Positions 20,651 to 31,831 are shown, counted from the first letter of the stretch. The stretch: 64,000 bases of DNA from Mycoplasma suis str. Illinois (GCF_000179035.2 NC_015155.1:124001-188000), one strand, 5' to 3'. A program made the numbers and translations. Notes: generated by a model from the sequence alone, not told the origin.

Positions 20651-21756
20651 ATGTTATGGAGACACGGGATCTATGTTTTAGTCCCTGTATTAGGGGCTTC
20701 AGCCCCTATAACTGCATTACTTTTACAAGATAGTAATTTAGTAAATACTTTAGTTACTTCCCTTTCCTCTGCGGGGGGGGCATAACTAAAAATCTAGAGT
20801 TTGGAGGTACATCCCAAAAAGGACTAGTAGATAATTTAGAAAATGTTTCCTCCCTAAAAGTGGGAGGAATGGAAAACATCAACAAACAAAATGAAAATTT
20901 AGAAATACTTTCTATCGAAAGTCAAGATTCCATATTATTTTTTGAAAAAGAAATAGATTCTTTTTCTAATAGTGTTACTGTTCAACAACTTTATAAAGAA
21001 GTAAAGAAAGATTCTGAGACTAGAAAGATTGAAGGTGAATCTAAGAGAAATTTAGAAGAGGCAAAAGAAAAAGTAAGTAATCATTCTTCAAACTTTCAAA
21101 AAGTTAAAGAGGATATTAAAAAGTGAGAAGAAAAAAATAAATCCCAAGTTTTAGAAAGTAGTAGTCCTGAAACATCAAGATCTAAAAGGCAAACACAACA
21201 AGTTCAAGAGGAAGTAAATATACTTCCTCAAGATGAAAGACAAGCTTTATTCTGCTTTTACAAGAAATTTTCTGAATTGAGAGATAAAAAGAAAGGACTT
21301 TCTAAACAATTACAAAATGTTGAGGAAGGAAGAAATTCTGAAGAGCTTGAATCTCAAGCTCTTAGTTCAAAAAGCGGAATATTAGAAGCTTTAGAAAAAA
21401 TTGGGTGAAAAGAGCAAAATATGGATAAATTAGGTAAATACCTTAGAGGTGAAATAAAAGATGATGGAGATCCTATTGCAATACTTTTAGGTAATTTTGA
21501 ACTTTTGCAAACATTAAGAGATAAATCTAATGAGTGAAAGAAAAAGACAGAAGATTTTATAAGGGGACAAAGAAGCAGAAGAAGAGTTGGGTGAAGCGAT
21601 CCAAGACATGATGAACTTCTTAATTCTTCTCTAGATATTTTTAAGAAACAAGCAGGATCAGTTGAGGGTGAAGTTGTAATGAAAATAGCTTCTAGACTTA
21701 TGGGTGAAATGTCAACTGAAGATTTAGAGGGAATTTTGTCAGAAAAACAAGAATAA
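20651..21756 (+). CDS. Group E paralog, switched out of frame by a G8 tract
   Basis: MLWRHGIYVLVPVLGASAPI, then eight G (20773-20780) and TAA 20783-20785. Nine G would give AGGGITKNLEFGGTSQKGLV and run to TAA 21754-21756 with SRSKRQTQQ (an R-x-K-R site), ERQALFCFYKKFSEL, LEKIGW, LGKYLRGE, DPIAILLG and EVVMKIASRLM. Inverted repeats lie at 20692-20707 and 20847-20869. Confidence 0.82.
20773..20780 (+). repeat. Intragenic G8 tract (frame OFF)
   Basis: In the group E gene at 20651; nine G restore the frame. Confidence 0.85.
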
Positions 21757-22844
21757 TTTTTCTGAAATTAGGAATAGGAAAATATGTTGTAATTCCACTA
21801 TTTTTAGTCGGAACTCCTTCTCTTTCTTTATTGGCTTTTCAGAGAGAAAGTCCTTTTAATTTTTCTTCTTTCATATCTTCTTTCGGACTAGGAAAATCTA
21901 ATTATTTCTCTAATTCATTCGGAAATAAAAAAGAAGAACTAGGAATTTCTAGTTCATCAATTTCTTCATTAGAAAATAACAAGCAATTAGTAAATAATCT
22001 TGAAATTTCTAATAATTCAATATCTGTAGAAGAGAGTTTCTCCCAATTGGGAGAAAATGAATTATTAGTTAATTCAGATCCTGAAAAAGTTATTCAAAGT
22101 GTTTTTAGTGAAGTAAATAGAAATTCTAGAACTAAGCAAATAGAAGAAAAATCTTCTTCTACTTTGAAAGAAGTTCAAAGTAAGTTAACTGAATTTAATA
22201 AGACTTTTGAGGAAGCAGTTTTGTCAGTAAAAGATTGAGAAGAGGCAAAAGTAAAAAATGATAATTTACCTATTTCTCACAGAGATTCAACTGTGAGAAA
22301 AAAAGATCAAAAACAGATTACTGTTGAACAAAGAAAAGCTCTTTTTAATTTCTATAAAGAGTTTTGCGGGATAAAAGATAAACAATTTGAATATTCTGGA
22401 GAATTAAGTCAAGCTGCAGGTAATTTGAATTTTTCAGAATCTAGTAATAAAAAATTTTGCTCTATAGAAGTAGTTAATTCTCTAGAGCAAATTGGTTGAA
22501 ATAGAGAGGGAATAATTACTTTTGGTGATTGACTTTATTTAAAAGAAAAGGGAAATGATCCCTTTTCTATATTGTTAGAGTCAGAAAAACTTAAAAAATT
22601 TAGAGATGAAGTTGTTCGATGAACAGAAAGTTTGGAAAGATTTAAAAAAAGTCAATTGTCAAGAAATAGGAGTGGTTGAGGTGACTGAATGAAAGGAAGA
22701 ACAGATCCTTCTTTAGGAATATTTGAAAAAGAAATAGATGATCTTCTATTTGAAATGTCTATGGAAATATCAAATAGATTATTAGAACAGATGTCAATAA
22801 TTGAGTTAATGAAATCTGGAAATTGACCTCCCGTTATTAAATAG
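21756..22844 (+). CDS. Group E paralog without G tract; start codon uncertain
   Basis: About 362 residues, in frame throughout. There is no ATG, GTG or TTG at the expected start; the frame opens as ATT-TTT-CTG-AAA-TTA-GGA on the last base of the preceding TAA. ATT 21756 or CTG 21762 is the best guess, because VVIPLFLVGTPSLSLL must be included. FISSFGLGKSNYF replaces the Gly run. EQRKALFNFYKEFCGIKDK, LEQIGW and DPFSILLE are present. Inverted repeat TTTCTCCCA/TGGGAGAAA at 22037-22056. Confidence 0.75.
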
Positions 22845-22849
22845 TTAGT

Positions 22850-22879
22850 AAATTACCTTCCTTTTTGGAAGGGTAATTT
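22850..22879 (+). terminator. Terminator after the group E gene ending 22844
   Basis: AAATTACCTTCC pairs with GGAAGGGTAATTT (one bulged G) across a T5 loop. Confidence 0.7.
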
Positions 22880-22888
22880 GTTGATTCA

Positions 22889-22894
22889 TATAAT
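22889..22894 (+). promoter_or_regulatory. TATAAT promoter for the group E gene at 22918
   Basis: TTGATTCATATAAT then AAAAGGGGAAAAA; 23 nt to ATG 22918. Confidence 0.75.
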
Positions 22895-22917
22895 AAAAGG
22901 GGAAAAATTTTCGTTAT

Positions 22918-24029
22918 ATGTTGTTGAGACAAGGACTTTATGTTTTAGTTCCTATTTTGGGGGCTTCAGCCCCTGTAACAGCTTTTTTATTAAAAGACAG
23001 TAGTTTAGTGAGTAAGGTGATTGCTCCTCTCGCTGGGGGGGGGGCAGTCACTCAACATTAACTTTTAGTGGTCCTGAAAAGAGAGAATTAGTTAATAGTT
23101 TTGGCTATTCATCTCCGACAACAGGAATTAATGTAGTTGAATTTAGAAATAATTCTGATAGTTTAGAAATTAGTTCTAGTGGTGTGCATGAGCACACCAT
23201 ATTACTAGAAGATGCTTTGAATTCAGACAAAGATGGAAAAGTTATTCACCAAATAATGAAAGAAGTTAAGAAAGACTTTGATGCTAGAACAATTCAAGGT
23301 AATTCTCAGGGAAATTTACAAGATGCAAAAGGACAAGTTTTTGTTCATCATATAGATTTTGCAAAAGTTAAGAAAACCATTGAAGATTGGAAAAAGAAAA
23401 GAGGAAACTATCAAGAAGTAAGACAAGATTTGGAGGAAAAATTATTGAGAAATGCTGAAGTATTGCAAGAAGATTTGAAAACCCTTACTCAGGGAGAAAG
23501 AGAAGCTCTATATCTTTTCTATCAAAAATACACAGAATTAAGGGAAAAGAAAACAGGCTATTCTGAACAATTAAAGAAAGTTGAGGATGGAAAAGATCTT
23601 GAAGATCTTAGAGTTAAAGAGCTCAGCAAAGAAAGAAAAGTTCTGAATGCTTTAGAAAAAATTGGATGAAGGAAAGAAAGTATGATTGAAGAACTTAAGA
23701 AATATCTTGTAGAAAGTGAAAAAGAAAATGGAGAGAATCTTCTCTCCATTCTTTTAGGAGATGAGGAATTCTTAAAGAAAATAAATTACAAATCTAAAGA
23801 ATGAGAGGAAAGAATAAAAGAATTTGAAGAAAGACACAGACGTTTAAGAACCTTCTTGTGATCTAATCTTTTAAGACAAGGCATCATAGATCATTCAGTA
23901 AGTCTTCTTAGAAGAAATGCAATCATCTTAGAAAATGAAGTTGTATTGATGATTGCAGATAGATTAATAACTGAAATGTCTTCTTCTGAAGAAGTTAGGG
24001 AGGAAGAATCACTTCAAAAGAAAAAATAG
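22918..24029 (+). CDS. Group E paralog, switched out of frame by a G10 tract
   Basis: MLLRQGLYVLVPILGASAPV, ten G (23035-23044), stop TAA 23059-23061. Eight or eleven G would give AGGGGSHSTLTFSGPEKREL and run to TAG 24027-24029, closely matching the gene at 19450 (IMKEVKKDFDARTIQGNSQG, EREALYLFYQKY, LEKIGW). The longest G tract in the window. Inverted repeats at 22960-22973 and 23180-23199. Confidence 0.82.
23035..23044 (+). repeat. Intragenic G10 tract (frame OFF)
   Basis: In the group E gene at 22918; eight or eleven G restore the frame. Confidence 0.85.
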
Positions 24030-24044
24030 AAATAATATTTTTTC

Positions 24045-25102
24045 ATGCGCATAACATTCAACAAATATGCTTTGATTCCTTTATTTTTTGGAGCCTCATC
24101 TTTTCCATTTTTCCTATCCAAGGAAGGATCAACTTTTAATTTTTTCTCCTTAAACCCTTTTGCTGGGGGGGGCACTTAAGCCCCTCTTTAAATACTTATA
24201 GCTCCAAAAAAGAAAATCTTGGAATATCTAATTCTTTAATTTCTTCTGATTTACCTAAAAATCAATTAACTAATAGCCTTGAAATACCAAAAGATTCAAT
24301 AAATGTAGAAGATAATCTCTCTCCTTTAGTGGAGGGAGATTTGTTACAAGACTTAGAAACCAAATCTACTATAGAAAGTTTTTATTCGGAAGTTCAAAAA
24401 AATGAAAAAACTAAGTCAATAGAAAAGAAATCCTCAAATGATTTAGTAGAAGCTCAGGGAAAATTAACTAACTATAAGGAAAATTTCAAATCAGCTCTTC
24501 AAGAAATGTCTAAGTGAAAAAAAGATTCTGAAGTTCCTAAACAAACAACTAGAGAAAAAAGAGCATCAGAGCCTTTTCAAGAACAACTAAATGTTTCTCA
24601 AAGAAAAGCTTTACTTTATTTCTATAAGGAGTTTTGCGGAATTACAGATAAACAAACAAAATATTCTGAAGAATTAAAGGAAGCCGGAGGATATGGGAGA
24701 AATATTGATTCAGTTAAAAAAGATTTCTGTTCTGAAAAAATCGTTAGTTCTTTAGAAAAAATTGGATGAGAAAAAGAAGAAAGAATTTCTCTCGGACAAT
24801 GAGTGAAAATTTCTGAGGGCCAAGAAGATCCCTTTTCTTTCTTATTAGAAGATTCTTATTTAAAAGAAATTAGAGAAAAAATTTCTTCTTGAGGCGAAAA
24901 ATTAAATACATTTAGAGAAAGTTTAGAGAGACAAAGAACTAGAGGTTGATGAGGGAGAATTCAAGAAAGATGAGCTCCCGGCTCTATTGGAGTTTTTTCT
25001 GGAGAAAAAAAGAAATTTGAAGATGAGTTATCTTACAAGATAGCTCAAAAATTAATGGAGAAACTTCCAATTTCGCAAGAATATGAATTGACGACCTTAT
25101 AG
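24045..25102 (+). CDS. Group E paralog, switched out of frame by a G8 tract
   Basis: ATG 24045 MRITFNKYALIPLFFGASSF, then eight G (24165-24172) and TAA 24177-24179. Six or nine G would read AGGGHLSPSLNTYSSKKENL and continue through REKRASE, SQRKALLYFYKEFCGI, LEKIGW, DPFSFLLE and a final helix to TAG 25100-25102. Near-perfect inverted repeat at 24314-24340 (one mismatch). Confidence 0.82.
24165..24172 (+). repeat. Intragenic G8 tract (frame OFF)
   Basis: In the group E gene at 24045; six or nine G restore the frame. Confidence 0.85.
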
Positions 25103-25136
25103 TAAATTTGGTTTTTTAATAGCTTTAACTATGAAA

Positions 25137-25153
25137 ACCTCCTATAAGGAGGT
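25137..25153 (+). terminator. Hairpin between group E operons
   Basis: ACCTCCT/AGGAGGT with a three-base loop, 34 bases after the stop and just before the next promoter. Confidence 0.6.
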
Positions 25154-25167
25154 GTTAATTTGATTTT

Positions 25168-25173
25168 TATAAT
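25168..25173 (+). promoter_or_regulatory. TATAAT promoter for the four-gene group E operon at 25194
   Basis: TTGATTTTTATAAT, then GAAAGGGGAAAAA; 20 nt to ATG 25194. Confidence 0.75.
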
Positions 25174-25193
25174 GAAAGGGGAAAAATTTGGTT

Positions 25194-26264
25194 ATGTTGT
25201 TGCGAAAAGGGCTTTATGCGTTAATTCCCGCATTAGGAGCAATAGCTCCTTTGTCAACTCTATTATCGCAAAATAGTAATTTAGTTAATTATTTAACTAC
25301 CTCTTTCTCCTCTTCGGGGGGGGGCGCATATGATTCTTTAAGTTTCTCGAAAAGAACTAAAAGAAATTTAGGAAATAATATGAATTACTCTTCCCCCTCA
25401 AAACTAGATTCAAATAGTTTTGAAAGTCAATCAGAATCTTTAGGAATTTCAATTTCTCCAGAAGAGCAGCTTGTTAATTTTCTAGAAGAAAATGACATTA
25501 ACTTGAACTTGAAAAAAGATTCAACTGTCACTACTTTGTTTAAAGAATTAGTTAAAAATTCTCAAACAAAAGAAATTGAAGAAGAAAGTTCATTAAGTTT
25601 GGAGACAGTTAAGAAAAGTTTGGGAGAACACTCCAATAATTTTGAATCAATTATTCAAAAAGTAGAAGAATGAAATAAGAAAAAACAACTTTCTTCTGAA
25701 AAACCAGAATCTTCTAGAGGAAAGAGACAAACAGAAGATCAAGAGATTTCTTTCTCTCCTGAAGAAAGAAAATCTTTATTTTGCTTCTATAAAAAATTTT
25801 CTGAATTGATAGAGAAGCAAAAAGGATTTACTAGTCAATTAAAAAATGTTGAGCAGGGATCAGAAAAAGAAGCTTCGCAAGAGCAAACTTTGAATTCAGA
25901 GAACAAAGTTTTAAAAGCTTTAGAAGAAATAGGTTGAAATGAAGGAGATATGACTGATTTTGGAGAATACTTGAGGGGAGAAAAACGAGGAAAAGATGGA
26001 AGTGATCCTCTTTTATTACTTTTAGAAGATTCATTTTTGCAAAAAATAAGAAATGATGCCGTTAAGTGAAAAGGTTTGACTGATAGTTTTATTAAGGGAC
26101 AAGAGTGACAATATAGAAATGGTTGAACTTTCGGAAGGAGAAGAGATATTGGAAATTCTTTAAAAATTTTTCAAGAACAAACTGGTTCTATAGAGAAAGA
26201 AGCTTTATTTTTAATAGCTTCTAAATTGACAAATGATATGCTAAAAGCTTCAAAAGAACAATAG
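25194..26264 (+). CDS. Group E paralog, in frame (G9)
   Basis: 356 residues. ATG 25194 (MLLRKGLYALIPALGAIAPL) is preferred to the TTG six bases upstream because it matches the other first genes of group E operons. Nine G (25316-25324) read SSSGGGAYD in frame. R-T-K-R after the Gly turn and R-G-K-R before the conserved domain; ERKSLFCFYKKFSEL, LEEIGW, FGEYLRGE, DPLLLLLE, EKEALFLIASKLTND. Hairpin AGGAGC/GCTCCT at 25235-25250. Confidence 0.9.
25316..25324 (+). repeat. Intragenic G9 tract (frame ON)
   Basis: In the group E gene at 25194; encodes Gly-Gly-Gly in frame. Confidence 0.85.
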
Positions 26265-26270
26265 AGTTTT

Positions 26271-27350
26271 ATGCAATTAAGATCAACAATTTATTTATTA
26301 GCTCCCATAATATTGGGAGCTTCCTCTTTATCATTTGTTTTTTCTACATCATCAGTAAATACTGATAATGTGTTTTCTTTATTTTCCTTTATTGATGAAA
26401 TTCGCGGGGGGGGGCATAGAGCAACAACAAGTTTAGAGTTAGGAAATAGATCTAAAAAAGACTTAACAAATAATATGAATCATCAAGAATCTTCAAAAAT
26501 TGATTTGAAAAGCTTAACAAGTCTTCAAAATGATGTAGAAAAAATTTCTGTAACTGAAGATCAAATTTCTAGTATTTTCGAGAAATATGAAATAAATGAA
26601 ATTTTGAGTTCAGATCCGACTATAGAAAATATTTTTAGTGAAATAACTAAAAATAAAGAAACTAAGGAAATTGAGGAAGAGAGCTCTCAAACCCTTGACA
26701 AAGTTAAGCAAATCTTGGTAAATCATACTCAAGATTTTGAGAGAGCGCAAAAAATTATTGAACAGTGATCTAAAAAACAATCATCTTCTCAAGAAGCTTC
26801 TAAATCTTCAAAGTCAAGAAGAAGTGCGGAACAAGAAAGTTCCAAAACTCTTTCTGTACAGGAAAGAAAAGCTTTATTCTGCTTTTATAAAAAATTTTCA
26901 GAATTAAGAAAACAACAGAGAGGATATTCAAATAGATTAAAGAATGTAGAGGGAAAAGAAGTTTTTGAAGAAGCTCAATTTCAAGCACTTAGCTCAAAAA
27001 TGGATATTGTAAGTGCTCTAGAAAAAATTGGGTGAAATGATAGTGATATGAGTAATTTTGGAAAATATCTAAGAAAAGAAATAAATATAGAGGGAGAAGA
27101 TCCTTTATCTGTTCTATTAGATATTTCTTTTCTAGAAAAAACTAGAGGTGAAGCTATATCTTGAAAAGGAAAGATAGAACAATTTATAGAAGGTCAAAGA
27201 CAATCATGTAGAGGCACTTGAGGGCCTTGAAGATGTAGAGATATTTCTTCATCTCTAAATATTCTTCAATCATCTGCAAGCTCCATTGAAGAAGATGCCA
27301 TCATGAAGATAGCCAATAGATTAATGGAAGAAATGATTAAAAATTCTTAA
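26271..27350 (+). CDS. Group E paralog, in frame (G9)
   Basis: 359 residues. MQLRSTIYLLAPIILGASSL; nine G (26406-26414) read IRGGGHRATTS. ERKALFCFYKKFSELRKQQ, LEKIGW, FGKYLRKE, DPLSVLLD. Two extra Cys in a RQSCRGTWGPWRC loop near residue 308, absent from its neighbours. Hairpin GCTCCCA/TGGGAGC at 26301-26320. Six bases after the preceding gene. Confidence 0.9.
26406..26414 (+). repeat. Intragenic G9 tract (frame ON)
   Basis: In the group E gene at 26271. Confidence 0.85.
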
Positions 27351-27359
27351 AAAATAATT

Positions 27360-28463
27360 ATGCAATTAAAAGTAATGTCTTATTTATTAGCTCCCATAGT
27401 ATTGGGAGCTTCTTCATTACCCTTTTTAATTTCTTCTACAGGAAACTCTAATAATAATATTTCTTCCTTGTTTTCTAACTTATTTGTAAATCGCGGGGGG
27501 GGGCATAACACAAGAAATTTAGAGTTTGAGAAACGTTCCAAAAGGTATTTAACAAATAGTATGGGATATTCTAAATCTTCACAACTTGAATTGAAAAACT
27601 TATCAAGTAGTCATCAAAATGACAATATAGAAGTTTTGTTTTCTGGAGGAGAACAAAATCTCAATTTTTTTGATGAAAGTGAAATAAGTGGAATATCAAA
27701 TTCGGATTCCACTATAGGAACAATGTTTAAAGAATTATCAAAAAATCAAAAAACTAAAAAGATTGAAACAGAAAGTTCTAGTAGCTTAGAAGAAGTAAAA
27801 AAGATTTTGGTAGAGCATTCCGAAAACTTCGAAAATATTAGAAAAAATATTGAAAAATGAGAAAAGAAAAATAAAGAAATTTCTTCTGAATCAACTTTGT
27901 CAAGAGGAAGAAGACAAGTTCCTGAAGAAGAAATTAGTCCTCCTTCTCCGAAGGAGAGAAAAGCTTTATTTTGCTTTTACAAAAAATTTTCTGAATTAAG
28001 TCAAAAACAAAAAGGATTTTCTAGTCAATTAAAGAATGTTGAAAAAGGAATAAACTCAGAAGATCCAAAATTTCAACCTCTCACTTCAGAAAATAATGTT
28101 TTGAAAGCTCTAGAAGAAATTGGTTGAAAAGAAGATGGAGATATGCCCCATTTTGGTGAATACCTTAGAGGGGAAAAGAAGGGAGCTCAATTAGATGATC
28201 CAATTTCTTGACTTTTGGATGGAGAATTTCTGAGCAAAATAAGAGGACAAGCTGTTCTTTGAAAAAATAAAACAGAAGATTTTTTAAGAGGACAAGAAGA
28301 GCAATGAAGAAAAGGATGAAGTTGGAGGAGACCAGATCCGGCAACCTTAGCCTCTTCCTTGAAAATTTTTCAAGGACAAACAGGAAATATAGAAAAAGAA
28401 GCTTTATTACTTATAGCTGCCAAATTAACAGGAGAAATGCTGAAAGCTTCAGGAGAAAAATAA
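27360..28463 (+). CDS. Group E paralog, in frame (G9)
   Basis: 367 residues. MQLKVMSYLLAPIVLGASSL; nine G (27495-27503) read NRGGGHNTRN. R-S-K-R after it and R-G-R-R before ERKALFCFYKKFSELSQKQ; LEEIGW, FGEYLRGE, EKEALLLIAAKLTGE. Hairpin GCTCCCA/TGGGAGC at 27390-27409, at the same place as in both neighbours. Confidence 0.9.
27495..27503 (+). repeat. Intragenic G9 tract (frame ON)
   Basis: In the group E gene at 27360. Confidence 0.85.
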
Positions 28464-28593
28464 AGATATGCAGTTAAAAACAACAGCTTATTTATTAGCT
28501 CCCATAGTATTGGGAGCTTCTTCTTTACCTTTTATTTTTTCTCCATCAGGAAATAACAATAGAATGTCTTATCCCTTCTCTTTCTTGAACCTT

Positions 28594-28601
28594 GGGGGGG
28601 G
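28594..28601 (+). repeat. Intragenic G8 tract (frame OFF)
   Basis: In the group E gene at 28468. Confidence 0.85.
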
Positions 28602-28750
28602 CATTCAGGAGTATTAAACTCTTTCAATAATTCGAGAAGTGATTTAGAAGTTTCTAGTTCTCTAATATCCTCCCCGAAAGAGGGAGGATTATTAGTAAAT
28701 AATTTAGAAACTAAAGAAAATTCACCAACTACAGAAGATACTCCTTTATT

Positions 28751-28770
28751 TTTTATAGAATTTTATAGAA
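28751..28770 (+). repeat. 10-bp tandem duplication inside a group E gene
   Basis: TTTTATAGAA twice in a row; one copy fits the family reading frame, two shift it by one base. Confidence 0.8.
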
Positions 28771-29557
28771 GAAGATTTGGGAAAAGAATTGATTCCCAAA
28801 TCTATTGTTGAGGGAGTATTTAAAGAAGTTCAAAAGAATTTTCAAACTAAAGTAATTGAAAATGAATCTTCTAGTAACTTGAAACAAGTGAAGCAAGATT
28901 TAACTGAATTTAATTCAGACTTTTCTGAAGCAGTCAGATTCGTTTATAAGTGAAAAAAGAAAAAGGAAAGTGAAAATACAGAAACTTTATCAAGACCCTC
29001 TAGAAGTAAGAGAATAGTGGAAGAAGAAAAAACAGGACAATTATCTCTTGGGCAAAGAAAAGCTTTATTTAATTTCTATAAAGAGTTTTGCCAAATAAAG
29101 GGTAAGCAAGGTAAATATACTGATAAATTGCAAAAAACCCAAGAGGGCTTGCAATGAGATGAAGAAACAGAATCTATATCTAGAAGTGAATTTATTGAGG
29201 CTTTAGAGAAAATTGGCTGAAGTACAGGTGATAGAGTAACTTTTGGAAAATATCTCAATATAAAAGAAGGAGAAGAGGATCCTTTCTCTAAATTATTAGA
29301 TTCTGAATTCTTAAAAAAAATCAGAAATAAAGTTTCAGATTTAGAGGATTTCATCAAAAAATTCAAGGATAGGATAAATAATCCAAGAACTGGAATTCTT
29401 GCATGAAATCCTAGATTAACAAAATATGCTGGAGGCTCTCTAGGTGTATTTGAAGGAGAATTAGAAAAAATGGAAGATGAAATGTCTAATAGAATAGCTC
29501 AGAAATTAATGAGTAATCTTCCAATTCCAGAAGAATTTAAATCTTCTATATAAATAA

Positions 29558-29583
29558 AAAATAGGGCCAAATGGCCCTATTTT
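29558..29583 (+). terminator. Rho-independent terminator
   Basis: A perfect 12-bp stem AAAATAGGGCCA/TGGCCCTATTTT with a two-base loop, five bases after the stop. Confidence 0.85.
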
Positions 29584-29637
29584 TAGTAATTATTTTTTAA
29601 CTAAAAAATCACTTTAAAAAAGGTATTCATTGGTTTA

Positions 29638-29643
29638 TACAAT
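29638..29643 (+). promoter_or_regulatory. TACAAT promoter for the group E operon at 29661
   Basis: TTGGTTTATACAAT, then AGAGGCAAGAG; 17 nt to ATG. A weaker version of the TATAAT module of the other group E operons. Confidence 0.6.
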
Positions 29644-29660
29644 GAATAGAGGCAAGAGAA

Positions 29661-30743
29661 ATGTTGTTAAGAAAAAGTATATATATTTTAGTGCCCTTGT
29701 TAGGGGGAGCAATTCCCCTAACAACTGTTTTGATTCAAGATAGTAATTTAATTAATTCTTTAACTAATTCCTTCTCTTTTGCGGGGGGGGGCATTTCAAG
29801 CCCATTAGAACTCAAAAGTAGGGAAAAAAGAGAATTAATGAGTGATTCAAGTTTTTCGAAACCAACCACTTCAAATAATTTAGTAGATTTCAGAGGACAA
29901 CAAAGTGACAATTTAGAAATAATTGTCACTCAAGAAACAGATATTTCTCTAACTGAAGAAGACTTGAACCTTAGTTCAAGTTCAGATTCTTCTTCAATTA
30001 ACACAATGTTTAAGGAATTATTGAAAAATTCTCAAACTTCAGATATTCAAAAAGAAAGTTCGAATAGTTTAGAGACAGTAAAAAGTGTTTTGGGAAATCA
30101 TACCTCTAATTTCGAAAAAGTTCAACAAAATGTAGAAAAATGAAAGGAAAAGAAAAAAGAAACTTCTAAAGAAGTTTCTACTCAAAAAGTAAAAAGACAA
30201 GTTTCAAAACAGGAAGAAACATTTTCCATATCCTCGGAAGAAAGAAAATCTTTATTTTGTTTCTACAAAAAATTTGAAGAACTAAATAAGAAGAGACAAG
30301 GATATTCCGAAAAGTTAAAAAATGTTGAACAAGGAAAAAGTTTAGAAGGAAATGAAGAACAAAGCTCTGAATTTACAAATGAAATGCTAGATGCCCTTAA
30401 TGCCATTGGTTGAAATTCAGATGATATGAAAGATTTTGGACAATATTTATTAGGAGAAAAGAAAGATAATAAGGGAAAAGATCCTCTTTCTGTCCTTCTA
30501 GATGCGGAATATTTAAAGAAGATTAGAAAGGATGCGAAAAAATGAAATGGAGTGACTGGAGGTTTTTTAGTAGCTAGAGAGCAAGAAAGAAGAAGTAATT
30601 GAGGTTCACTTGGCTGAAGAGAAAAACACTGAGAATCAGCAATAAATCTTTTTAAGGGAGAATCTAAAGCTGTAGAAAAAGAAGCTTTAATGATGATAGC
30701 TGAAAATTTGGTAAGTAAGATGTTGCCAAAACCAGAGAAATAG
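29661..30743 (+). CDS. Group E paralog, in frame (G9)
   Basis: 360 residues. MLLRKSIYILVPLLGGAIPL; nine G (29783-29791) read FAGGGISSP. R-E-K-R after it; ERKSLFCFYKKFEELNKKR, LNAIGW, FGQYLLGE, DPLSVLLD, EKEALMMIAENLV. Inverted repeats TTAGGGG/CCCCTAA (29700-29721) and AGTGACAATT/AATTGTCACT (29914-29940). Confidence 0.9.
29783..29791 (+). repeat. Intragenic G9 tract (frame ON)
   Basis: In the group E gene at 29661. Confidence 0.85.
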
Positions 30744-30748
30744 GTTTT

Positions 30749-31828
30749 ATGAAGTTAATTTTTAAACCCATTTTCTTGTTATCCATACTTTTTGGAGCCC
30801 CTTCACTATCTTTCTATTTGTTTCAGAAAGATAGTTCTTTGAATCCTTCTGTTTCGCTGTCTTTTTCCCTGCCTGGGGGGGGGCAGTCAACTCCCCTACC
30901 GATCTCTCTAGAACTTAAAGATCGCTCTAAAAGAGATTTAGTAAAAGAATCAAGTTACTCATCTCCAACAAATCTGAATAATTTAGGGAATTTAGAAAGT
31001 CAACAAAATGAAAACATAGAAATTACCATTTCTGAAAATTCAGATTTATCTTTGAATAAAGAAATAGATATAAATTCCAATACAACTATTGGAAATTTAT
31101 TTGGAGAATTATTAAAAAATTCCCAAACTAAAGAGATTCAAAGTCAAAGCTCTAGAAGCTTAAAGGAAGTTCAGGAGAGTTTGGGAAAACATAATTCAAG
31201 CTTTGAGGAAGTCCAAAAAAGTATAGAAGAATGAAATAAAAAGAGAAAAGAAACTCTTAAAGATAATCAAAAAACAAAAAGGCAAGTAAAAAATGAGGAA
31301 GAGATGGTTCCTCCCTCAATAGATTTAGAAAAAAGAAAAGCTTTATTCTGCTTTTATAAAAAATTTGAGGAATTAAGTGGAAAGAAAGAGGGATACTCAA
31401 AAAAATTAAAAAGTGTTGAGGAAGGTAATAATTTAGAAGTAAAAATACAAGATTTCAGTGAAAATAGTGAAATCTTAGAATCTCTTAGAGAAATTGGGTG
31501 AGATAATGGAGATATGAATGATTTTGGAAAATATCTAAGGGGAGAGAAAAAAGGAAAAAATAATAAAGATCCTCTTGAAATTCTTTTAGATTCTGAATAT
31601 TTACAAAAAATTAGAAATGAAGCAATTACTTGGAAAGATAAAACAAGTCAATTCATTAGAGGAAGATATTTAGAAAGTAGAACAGGATGATCAGGACTAA
31701 GAAATAATAGACATTTATCTTCTTCTCTAAATGTTTTTGGCGGAAAAGTTAAGTCAATAGAATCTGAAGCTCTTTCCTTAATAGCTTCAAAATTACTAGA
31801 AAAAATGTTGAGAAAAGTAGAAAAATAA
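30749..31828 (+). CDS. Group E paralog, in frame (G9)
   Basis: 359 residues. MKLIFKPIFLLSILFGAPSL; nine G (30875-30883) read LPGGGQSTP. R-S-K-R after it, K-T-K-R before KRKALFCFYKKFEELSGKK; LREIGW, FGKYLRGE, DPLEILLD, ESEALSLIASKLLEK. Five bases after the preceding gene. Confidence 0.9.
30875..30883 (+). repeat. Intragenic G9 tract (frame ON)
   Basis: In the group E gene at 30749. Confidence 0.85.
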
Positions 31829-31831
31829 ATT

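Larger units (their letters stand above)
28468..29553 (+). pseudogene. Group E paralog with G8 tract out of frame and a 10-bp tandem duplication
   Basis: MQLKTTAYLLAPIVLGASSL, eight G (28594-28601), TAA 28615-28617. Six or nine G would restore GGGHSGVLNSFNNSRSDLEV, but a second lesion follows: TTTTATAGAA is repeated in tandem (28751-28770), shifting the frame again. Beyond it the frame is intact: SRSKRIVEE, GQRKALFNFYKEFCQ, LEKIGW, DPFSKLLD, to TAA 29551-29553. Two lesions make this copy probably dead as an independent gene. Confidence 0.75.
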
